From NCBI GenBank assembly GCA_039619475.1, contig CM077116.1, positions 21,789,443 to 21,853,442 on the forward strand: DNA of 64,000 bases, in the 5' to 3' direction. Position numbers and translations under genes: made by a program. Source of the stretch: Icerya purchasi (lineage: Eukaryota > Arthropoda > Insecta > Hemiptera > Monophlebidae). Under the pieces are notes generated by a model. It was not told the origin of the DNA and ran no database searches. It was given only the letters and a program-made list of their open reading frames with translations. The first letter of the stretch is position 1; every line of letters begins with the position of its first letter. Positions 55,641 through 64,000 of this stretch are shown piece by piece.

Positions 55641-57360
55641 TAGATAGAGACAGAAAGTAAAGAAGATATAGATCGCAGCACTCTTGATTGTATTAGTGCA
55701 TTCCTGGAAGACGTTTACGAGTCATTCATTGACAAAAAAAATTGTTATTACTTCCTTTTTTGATATTTCGGCAGCCTTCGACAATGTCCATCTCTCTACT
55801 TTTTTTAATTTGATGCTTTTTTTAGACATTCCGGTTCATTTTTCTACCCTTGTTATTAATAATTTTTTCTGCCAATCAGTCACTCTTTCCTCTCATTCTT
55901 CCACTAGACTAATCTTTCATGGATTACCGCAGGGTGCCTGCCTTAGTCCAACTTTTCTACTGTCGTCTTTACACTGTTCCCTTTTATTTCTTCCTCAATC
56001 GACCTCATTTTTAAATAATGACCCAATCCCTCTTACTTTCTCCTTTCGTTATTTGGGTGTTTTTCTGGATAGCAGACTTTCCTTCCATGACCATATCAAC
56101 CGCCTATACGTGTCCTCCTTCAAAAGGCTCTCAACCTCATTAAATCCCTTTCGCACACTTTCTAGGGAGGTGATCCTCTGATCCTGCTTATGTTTTACAA
56201 ATCTTTTATTAGCTCTGTTCTTGATTACTGTTTTTATATTTACGATAATTTTTCTAGATCCCTTTTGTCTAAGCTCGATCGGGTCGAAAATACATGTCTC
56301 CACCTCGGCCTTGGAACCCGAAAGTCTACTCCTATCCCAGCTCTGCACGCTGAATCCCGTATTCCTCCTCTTTTCTTCGACGTTTCTTCTTGGGTTATCG
56401 TTTCCTCATCAAACGGTTGCCTATTTCCTCTTGCCCTCTTATTACTTATTATTCCTTTATCTTACGTAACTAGCGTTTTTCTGCTAACAAAACTCCTATT
56501 CTATCTCTTACCGCTGGCCGTCCTATCCAGTTTTCTCCGTATCTCTACACTCACGATAACCTCCCTTATTTCTCCTTCAATTTTTCCTCTTTTCTTCATC
56601 CTATTAACTGCTTTTACTCTCCTATTCCTCCCAAACCTATTCTTCATCATGTTGTTAGATCAGAATTTCTGCAGTATCTTAGTTCCTTTTTTTCCCAACC
56701 ATTTTACGAGGTCTTCACTGATGGCTCCAAGGGTCCAATGATGTTGGCACAGCTTTCTTCTGCCCTCCTCTAAATTATGTCGAGTCTTTTAAACTTCTCT
56801 CCTTATAATCCAATCTTTTATGCTGAATCTTCTGCTGCTATTCTGCGTGCCCTTCTTTTTATCAGATCCTCACTTGTCTCTCGCGATCTCCTTATCCTGT
56901 CGGATGCTCAAAGCGTGCTGCAGACTATCGCATCTTCTCTCCTTTCTCATTCAACCGACTACGTCATTCTTCTTATTCGTTCCTTGATTCATAATCTCTT
57001 TCTTTCCCACTTAATCCAAACGGATTTCTTTGGAATTTCTGGCCATGCCGGCATCGAAAGAAATGAGTTAGTTGACTCATTCGCTCGATTATCTTCATCT
57101 TCTGGTAGGTTTCTTCCTGTTTTCTCAGCTTCCCTGTCTCCAACCCGGACTCCTTTTTTTTTTTGTCTATTCAACCTCCTCTTCCACACTTTCCCATAGT
57201 TTTTAAACATTCCTTCTATGCGCCGCTCTAACCTCTTTGCGATTTGCCTCTTGCGTTTTGAGCATAGTTTGCTTCCGTCCTTGCTTTTCCGGTGCTCTCT
57301 TGTGCCGTCTCCTTATTGTCCATTGCACCCCGTCCAGAAATCAATTTATTTGTGATCCCG
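55641..57360 (+). pseudogene. LINE-B-family ORF2 fragment (RT to C-terminus) with internal deletion
   Basis: Frames read FFDISAAFDNVHLS near 55760 (palm Asp kept) and GLPQGACLSPTF near 55922. They then jump to LTFSFRYLGVFLDSRLSF, so the FADD region is deleted. Near 56190 comes FYKSFISSVLDYCFYIY (thumb). RNase H motifs are SDGSKG near 56717, ESSAAILRALLF, LILSDAQSVLQTI near 56890 and HAGIERNELVDSFARLS near 57045. It fades near 57360 at a FICDPGHSVL-like motif. Several frameshifts break it. Confidence 0.65.
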
Positions 57361-58249
57361 GTCATTCGGTTCTCTCCCACACTATAATTACATAATTTTA
57401 ATTTGTACTTGTAAAAGAAAAATATTAATTTTGCTATATATTTAAGAAGGAAAGAAAAAAGTGTATGTATGTTTAGTCGAATATTCATGCAGGATAGATA
57501 CAGATATACGCTGAACTAGAAATCATTGCAGTAAAACTTTTCTATTCAACGCCGTTTACTTAACAGTATATACTTCCCATCAAGCGATGTAATAAACGGA
57601 AAACAAACTTTTGAACATTGCACCAAATTGATCTCCGCCAGGCTACTACTGCTAAGAAATTTTAATGTACATTAAAAAATAAACTGTATCGTCAGCTTAT
57701 CAAAGACCAGTGTTCCAACGGTGCCAAATTCAGAACTTTTTATTCCTACATACTAAAGCAAAAAGCACAATTATATTTTTTTTTATTTATTTATTTAGAT
57801 TTTTACTGCTTACATGCCTACTTAGTCTAGTTTGTAGTACGGTACATAGTTTTATAAAATTAAGTGTAGCATTGTACGTTTAACAAATTTGATAATGTTT
57901 GTTGAGGTTCTTGATGTCCAAAAAAGCGTCGAGGTCCGTGGCAGTTGGTTGGTTGGCGATTATGTGCAAACCGCCTTTATTTTCTTTATTTCCATATAAA
58001 ATTTAACTGTTTTTTTCCACTTTTAATCCTTAGTTCTGGGCTATTGCCTTCGGCGTGTGTAAATAAATGGATGGTAATACATATGTATATATATATATAT
58101 ATATGTTTTTTTTTAATTTTTTATTTTATATGGCTTGGAGATGGGAAAGAAAAAATTATGGAAAAATTAGGAAGACCTATAGTCAAAGTTTTGGAGTAAA
58201 GAAAAAAAGCGAAAGCGGAGTATTCAAAAAAAAAAAAAAACATAATTGG
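57361..58249. other. Intergenic, no supported gene
   Basis: AT-rich, with an (AT)n tract at about 58084-58105 and an 84-codon frame at 57945-58199 without recognisable similarity. Confidence 0.4.
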
Positions 58250-58420
58250 TATCGCATATGAAAGGAGAAACAAAATTATGAGGCAGAAGTAATTAAGAGG
58301 AACAGACGAAATCGAAAGTGGGTGGAAGGCAGAAGAGAATGGTTAAATCAAAGTCTAATTAAGGGAAGTAATGGTAGAACGATGATGAGAAGAAATAGAT
58401 TGAAACCAGTGCTGAGATCA
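58250..58420 (-). pseudogene. Small LINE-B-family fragment
   Basis: AACGATGATGAGAAGAAATA followed by GATTGAAACCAGTGC resembles LINE B 11000-11045 (AACGACGACAGATAGGAATA, GATTGAAAGCAAGGC). Too eroded for a frame. Confidence 0.4.
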
Positions 58421-58625
58421 ATTTAAAATATATTTACTAAACGTGAGAAAGAAAGATAAATCGTTTGAACCACACCTTTGGTTCCGGCATAGATTCTGAC
58501 CGATTATTTGAAATAAAAAAAAGAAAAAAATATTTCTTACATCAATAGGGGATATTATTTAGCTATGTCTGATTACTCGGGATATATACTTAAAACGAAA
58601 ACAAGATGGCGGCAAAAAACCACAT

Positions 58626-58633
58626 ATATTAAG
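58626..58633. repeat. 8-bp target-site duplication of hAT element, left
   Basis: ATATTAAG, repeated at 59852-59859. Confidence 0.8.
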
Positions 58634-59851
58634 CAGAGCCGGATCTAAGGGAGGCTATAACCCCGGATCCCAACACCGCGAGGCCTCACGCTCTTGAACA
58701 GAAAAAAATTTTAATTTCCACATGTAAAATTTAAGTTTCCTTCCAAAAATACTCGATTACTGTAAAAGTGGAAGATTTTAAATTTGTGTTTTTTATCTTA
58801 AAAAGAATTCAGCTAATTTTGATACATATAAAAGTAATATATGAGTTCATTAATAAAATTACGAGTATATACTTTTTCTCTGTATAACTTTCTCGTTTTT
58901 TCTTAATCAACTAAATGCTACATCGTAAAATGAATATTCATAGAAATTTTCTACGATAAATTTAATTTATTTCGTTAAAAAAAAGGGGAATGAGTCCTTC
59001 AATGTACGCATCGAATAATAAATAAACATTCGAAAAATCGATTAATAACAACTTTCTATTAAAATATTGATACCTATGCAATCGTTGTAAATTTTTTTCA
59101 CGTAAAAACGTTTTACAATCTGAAATAATTCTAATTTCGACAATATTTTATTTTTTACTTTTATTGAAAGTGAACAACACGTTTTATTTTAAACTATATA
59201 GAAATTATTTAAAATAAAAGCGAGTTTTAATCGATTGCTGACTTTATAAATCTGTTTGTATTTCGAAAACTTTAATAAATCATACTGCGTTCCATTTACT
59301 TTTTTTTTACTTACATAAACAATTATGGAATTTTAAACATGTATGTTTCATTTATATAAAGATAAAAACATAATCAAAAACGTCGCATGAGTGTATCAAA
59401 ATAAGCTTGAAAACCGCTGTAGCGATAATATCAGCGCAACGCCGCTGTAGACAATGCATTAGAAATAAAGTTTTTATTTTATTAAAAAGTCGATGATTTT
59501 TTTGTTACCCACAATATTTTATTTATATACATATAAATATTTTTTTATAGAAAAAGAAAAAATAATGTCAATGATAAAAAATTTCAAATATTAACATAGT
59601 ATACATATGGTATGTATAAAATTTCTTATTTGCCGTTCAATTTATGTAGTATTCAATCTCTTAGAGTGAGAGAGTTGATTTTTTAGAGAGAGCGTCATTT
59701 TAATTTTATTAGTCATTCATACGTACAAGTAGGTTATTTTTTTTGCTTGTTTGTTTGCACATATATGATAATGAATTTTTTCACAATTTTTTCTTCGAAG
59801 GCGGACCTTCAAGATTAGCCCCGGGCCAAGTAAATTCTTAATCCACCCCTG
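58634..59851. mobile_element. Non-autonomous hAT element (1.2 kb)
   Basis: The left end CAGAGCCGGATCTAAGG is inverted at the right end (CAGGGGTGGATTAAG read inward from 59851). Perfect 8-bp ATATTAAG duplications flank it, the size typical of hAT. The interior is AT-rich with no transposase frame, so it must have been moved in trans. Confidence 0.8.
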
Positions 59852-59859
59852 ATATTAAG
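59852..59859. repeat. 8-bp target-site duplication of hAT element, right
   Basis: ATATTAAG. Confidence 0.8.
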
Positions 59860-60263
59860 AAATGAAAAACTTATTTCGTGACATTTGAAAAGAAATATTC
59901 CAGAGACTGACCCATTTTTGGGAAATGCACCCAACTTTAATATTACACTGCAAAAAGAAATTATTTCCGTTGCAAAATCGCGTAGTTCAAATCAAATTAA
60001 AAAATAATAAGAATAGTTTTTGAAGCCCAATTATTCGGAACTTTTCGAACAAGTTCAGTTATATTACAACTTGTTTTAACGTTTAGTTGAGCGTGGTTTT
60101 AATACAGTTCTTTTACTTTTAACCAGACAAAAAAAAATATATCGTTTAGCGAACTGATTTTAGATTAATATATTGAAATTTCATTTGAACTAATCATTGA
60201 AGAGATTACACTAAATTTCATCAATCCTAAGGCTTATATTAAATGTCATGTTCTACGGTAACT
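59860..60263. other. AT-rich intergenic
   Basis: No frame or repeat recognised before the second hAT element. Confidence 0.35.
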
Positions 60264-61026
60264 AGGCTTGGGCGATATATCGCTGCATCGGGAAAACCCG
60301 GTGTGGAGTCAACATCGCCGAATCGGTTTCGCGAATTTTTGAAAACCGATATATCGCGGACCACGGTATTGCCGAACCTTCATGATGTATCCTGGTGTTT
60401 GTTGTTGTTCATCCAAGTAATCCATCTGAAAGTGCTAAAAATTACTTATTGATGCCTAAAAAGTTAGTTTAGAGAAAAATCCATTGACATGGTAGAAAAC
60501 ATACGAGGATTCTTTTCCTTACATGAAAAATATTACCAAAAGATACTTTTGGTAATTCTAGGTACCGGTACACCTTCAGACAGGGTTTTCAGCACAGGAG
60601 GTAATGTAATAACACGTCAAAGAGCAGTATTGCTCCCGAAAAATGCAGAAATGCAAATTGTTTTGGCTCGAAATATAAAAAATGCATAAATTTCTATGTT
60701 TTACATCAATTACTTTATTTTCCACTACTTCATTAATGTTCATATATGTTGTTAAAAGTTAAGTAATAAAATTTATTGAACAACTTTATTTTTTTTTAAA
60801 CTAAAAGCAAGAATTACCTTAAATATTACCTTAAATGCAAGCTGAATTATTTATTAATGAGAACTATTTACTAATATGACTACTTTAATCTTAAGCATCT
60901 AGTTATGCAGTATAATTTAGCTCTATAACGGTTTTTTTTCTTTTGGAAACATAAAAATCGTCGTGATACATCATGATATCGCGATGTTTGCTTCTCGATG
61001 TATCGTGATGCAGAAATACTAAGCCT
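60264..61026 (+). mobile_element. Deleted hAT element with BED-type transposase stub
   Basis: The left end AGGCTTGGGCGATATATCG is inverted at the right end (AGGCTTAGTATT.. read inward from 61026), and both subterminal regions carry CGATATATCG/CGATGTATCG-like repeats. GGTAACT lies at 60257-60263 and 61030-61036. Inside is a transposase stub, so the element is an internal-deletion derivative. Confidence 0.65.
60489..60689 (+). pseudogene. hAT transposase C-terminal dimerisation domain
   Basis: 66-codon frame reading FFSLHEKYYQKILLVILGTG, then TPSDRVFSTGGNVITRQRAV and LLPKNAEMQIVLARNIKN. The S-x-R-x-F-S-T-x-G-N..R..L.P.N pattern is the hATC domain of zf-BED-type hAT transposases. The catalytic core and N-terminal BED finger are missing. 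Confidence 0.75.
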
Positions 61027-61036
61027 ACTGGTAACT

Positions 61037-61465
61037 CATTTTATTTTTAAATTTTGAAAAACTAAATTATAATAACAGCGATTTTAGTCAATGTCGTAGT
61101 CGTGAAAAGGACTATTTCAAAATACGAAAATAAAGGCAGGGGTAGAAAGAATAAAGGATATCAAAAAGTAAATAAGTGTAAAGAAGACGGAAAAAAATAA
61201 ATGAAAGGAAAAATGATAAAAACGGTAAAAGAAACGCGATACATGAAATCATTCGGTAATAATAACACGTTATGCAAAACGACGGCTGAATTCACAGATT
61301 AAACCATACTAACTGGTGAAATTTGAGGTAATAATTAACATTCTGCTGTATCTTCATTTATTCCTTAAAAATGTTCTTTATTTCTGGACATCAAATTCCA
61401 TAAGTTTAAGTTGTGTTTATGTAAAAGTAAAAATTATGCTTCACTCTATATTATGCATTGAGAGT
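61037..61465. other. AT-rich intergenic
   Basis: Nothing recognised. Confidence 0.35.
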
Positions 61466-61467
61466 GG

Positions 61468-61542
61468 TCGTCGCGATAGCCTAGTTGCTAGAGCGCTTGA
61501 CTTCCGTTACGGAGGTTACGGGTTCGATCCCGGGCGACGACA
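61468..61542 (+). repeat. tRNA-like SINE head
   Basis: 75 bases with a perfect 7-bp acceptor stem (GTCGTCG with CGACGAC), a box A-like TAGCCTAGTTGCTAG and a perfect box B GGTTCGATCCC. The anticodon arm folds only as TCCG-TTA-CGGA, a 3-base loop, and the T stem has mismatches, so it is not a working tRNA. The same head occurs at 2196-2228. It is probably a pol III-promoted SINE; a downstream CAATGGAAAACCACCACAT stretch is likely its body. Confidence 0.6.
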
Positions 61543-62352
61543 GAATTTTATTACAAGAATTAAATTAAAATATTCGCTAATAATCACGTGGAAGGCAATG
61601 GAAAACCACCACATACATCATATGCGCGCTAGGTAGCACACAGCAGACACACTCGTACACGGGACTGCACTTGTAGCGCGATAACAAGCGGCTACTGTCA
61701 GTTCGGAATATAGTCTTGCGTGTGTACATCTGCGTTGCATATATAATAATTGCCTGGTACACAACCTATATCGGTACAGCTAAAAAAAAATGTACCAATA
61801 GGTTGTTGCCCACCAACCGAATGGTTGAGGAGATAATGATGAGTGTTCGTTCAGAAAATTATAATAAAAAGTCGGAAAATTAATATAAATATAGTTACAA
61901 AATTACACGTTTCCTTTTGATGTTAGCGGCACAAACAATGGAAGATTGAGAATCATTAATTTACCCCCCCCCCCCTCCCTCTATGTTAATATAAGTTTCG
62001 AAAAATCTAGACATAAAGTGAACCGTGTACAACGAAGACATATAATGACACAATCACATAAAAATTTACGCTTTGTTGTCCGTTAAGTACAGATTAATAA
62101 TTTCATCAATAATGTGATATGTTACGCACATCTTTTTAAAGGAATAAACTACTTCATGAGTTAATTTCCTATAAATGAAAAGGAGCACATTTTTGATACA
62201 CACAATTGTCTCTATTCATGGGAGATTTTTTTAATTTTTCGTATCATACGAGAAATCATACGAAATTATAGATATTAAGAAACAGTGACAACCGAAAATG
62301 TAACGTGAACATAAAGATAAACTTAATTTAATGCAGGATACGTAACTCATCA
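61543..62352. other. SINE body and intergenic sequence
   Basis: The SINE body probably runs to about 61790, where an A-run (61782-61790) occurs. A poly-C run lies at about 61963-61975. No gene. Confidence 0.35.
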
Positions 62353-62550
62353 TCATCTGGTGCAACAGTCCGTGAACTGGTTTGACCCTATGCTTCGTCT
62401 TTTCCATTCGTATCGGTTATTGGTCGTCCTTTTCATTTCTGAGTAACTGGCGCAGCCGGAATCTCTTGTCAGCTTGCCTACCCAGCTTAATCGTGGCCTA
62501 CCTCTTACACATCTTCCCGGGATGTATCCTTCCATTATATCCCGCAGCAA
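62353..62550 (-). pseudogene. Non-LTR RT C-terminal tail (RTE-like)
   Basis: The minus strand reads IMEGYIPGRCVRGRPRLSWV, then SYSEMKRTTNNRYEWKR. This R-G-R-P-R-x-S-W..LKR..NR..WR pattern is typical of the C-terminal tail of insect endonuclease-RT elements. Only the last part remains. Confidence 0.55.
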
Positions 62551-62721
62551 TCCTCCATATGATATTTTTAATTGTAAATTGTACTATAGACGTTGAACTG
62601 CGCATAGCGTGTCTAGGGGATATCTATAAGCAAGTAAAGTAGGTTCCATTTCCTTGGAAGGGTGTCGGGGATTGTGAAGTTAAGGTTCACGGTGTCTATG
62701 GCTCACAATAAAACGAAATAT

Positions 62722-64000
62722 ACGAGGGTGGTTCAAATATAAACCGGAATTTTTAAATAAACGCGCGAAAAATTTATTGTGGAAAAAGTGGTTGCACTGG
62801 CAGTTAGACCGGTTTGTTATGTAGAACAATTAGAACCGCGTAACCTCACTTTTTAGTGTAGTTAGAGCCATGAGTGAAAAAGAAGTACCAGTGTCTGTTG
62901 CGCAACGCATCATTATTCGTTTTTTAGTCAAAGACGACGTAAAATCCGTGGAAATTTACCGAAAATTACGCGAACAGTTCGGGGATGAGTGTCTCTCCAA
63001 AACTCAAGTGTACGAGTGGTGTTCCGCGTTTCGAAAAGGACGTGAAGTGGTGTCAAACATAGCACATGCGCGGCGCCCAAAAACCAGCATTACAGATGAA
63101 CACATCAAAGCCATCGAACAACTCATTTTGGCTGACCGACGCGTCCGTGTACGCGATATGACCGACGAATTGGGCATCAGCATAGCTAGTATTGAGACAA
63201 TAATTCATGATCGGCTAAGTTATCGCAAAATTGCAGCCAGATGGGTGCCAAGACTTCTGAATTTTGAACAGAAATTCACTCGTTGGGAAGTTTGTACCCG
63301 TCTCCTGCAGCGGTATGAAGAGGAAGGAGAGAATTTATTGCGGCGAATATTCACCACGGACGAAACTTGGGTACACTACTATACGCCGGAGAGTAAACGC
63401 TCGTCTATGGAGTGGCGGAAGAAAAAAGAGGGAGCGCCAGTCAAAGCGAAGGTTACACAGTCAGCTGGGAAGATGTTGTGTACCGTGTTTTGGGACATGA
63501 AGGGAGTGATCGCAGTCGATTTCCTAACTGAACAACGTACTGTGACGGCGCAGTATTACAGTAACCTCCTAAAAAAACACAGTCAAACCGGCCTATCGAA
63601 CAAAAAGGCGCGAAATTCCGATCCGTAGTGCGATACTGCTTCAAGACAACGCCAGGCCACATACCGCTCGGCTCACGATGGAGACATTGGCCGAATTGGA
63701 CTGGGAAACACTTGAACATCCTCCTTACAGTCCAGATTTGTCGCCTTGTGATTATTATTTGTTTGGCCCGTTGAAAGAAGCACTTGGTGGACAACGTTTC
63801 GACAGCAACGATGAGGTGGAATCGTTCGTGCGCAAATGGCTATGTGACAAGCCGCGAGATTTTTACGAAAAAGGAATAAAAAAATTTCCGGAGAGGTGGA
63901 AAAAGTGCGTAGCGTGCGAGGGGGGTTATCTCGAAAAATTGTAAAAAATATGAGCACTGTAAGTTGAAATAAAAATTTTTATGACGAAATTCCGGTTTAT
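62722..64000 (+). mobile_element. Mariner transposon, right end cut by window
   Basis: The left end ACGAGGGTGGTTCAAATATA is preceded by T, giving a TA at 62721-62722. AAATTCCGGTTTAT at the window end is the inverse of ATAAACCGGAATTT at 62739-62752, so the right inverted repeat is entering as the window stops. One transposase gene is inside. Confidence 0.88.
62870..63944 (+). pseudogene. Mariner transposase with a single frameshift
   Basis: ATG at 62870 starts a 252-codon frame with the mariner helix-turn-helix N-terminus (YEWCSAFRKGR, HARRPKTSITDE). The first catalytic Asp is residue 164 (TTDETWVHYY). A run of seven A at 63571-63577 appears to hold one extra base and shifts the frame. Reading then continues through LLQDNARPHTA (second Asp at 63645), YSPDLSPCDYYLF (third Asp at 63750) and ends YLEKL-stop at 63944. 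The second and third Asp are 34 residues apart, the mariner D34D signature. The frame with the shift would stop after 63628, so this copy is probably inactive. Confidence 0.88.

Noticed and set aside
61468..61542. Functional tRNA gene
   Set aside because: Anticodon arm and T stem do not fold properly, and a second partial copy suggests a SINE.
61963..61975. Poly-C run as a regulatory element
   Set aside because: Simple homopolymer with no accompanying motif.

Overview
The window looks like a transposon-rich, AT-rich insect chromosome segment built around a small tandem array of odorant-receptor (OR, 7tm_6 family) genes. OR genes, mariner, hAT, BEL/Pao and RNase H-bearing LINEs together point to an insect. 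Hymenoptera is my best guess, but nothing in the sequence proves the order. No prokaryotic features, CRISPR arrays or conventional operons are present. The clearest host genes are two intact single-exon OR genes (3835-5085 and 21217-22467) and the C-terminal stub of a third (26715-26957). They share duplicated flanks and were originally direct tandem copies.

Layout. 1-2230: decayed LINE pieces, an FP25K-like ORF1 remnant and a tRNA-like SINE head. 2976-5304: OR1 with its upstream module, then the start of the next module copy. 5303-20504: a BEL/Pao LTR retrotransposon inserted in the module upstream of OR2. Its pol is split by a 5'-truncated CR1-like LINE ('LINE A', + strand), which is itself split by a near full-length RNase H LINE ('LINE B', - strand, 10-bp target-site duplication). 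20505-27735: the rest of the module, OR2, LINE debris, then the OR3 stub. 27736-33144: an almost intact I-type LINE ('LINE C') with a 12-bp target-site duplication and one in-frame stop. 33145-44036: LINE fragments, a TIR element with a possible mariner remnant, and a long ORF-poor stretch with short inverted motifs. 44925-48106: a 3.2-kb element with about 0.9-kb inverted arms, one arm split by a LINE. 48640-57360: gypsy integrase debris, several LINE-B-family fragments (one a very young truncated copy), and a hAT transposase remnant. 58634-64000: a non-autonomous hAT with a perfect 8-bp duplication, a second hAT remnant, a tRNA-like SINE, an RTE-like tail and a nearly intact mariner running off the window.

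The host genes probably encode chemosensory receptors in olfactory neuron dendrites. Everything else is selfish DNA at various stages of decay. The most informative signal is a conflict of ages. The BEL insertion interrupts only one copy of the OR duplication, yet its LTRs differ by about 10%, while the adjacent OR segments differ by under 1% to about 5%. This suggests gene conversion between the ORs after the insertion. I did not find a convincing new multi-gene system. The large inverted-arm element is the best candidate for something uncatalogued.
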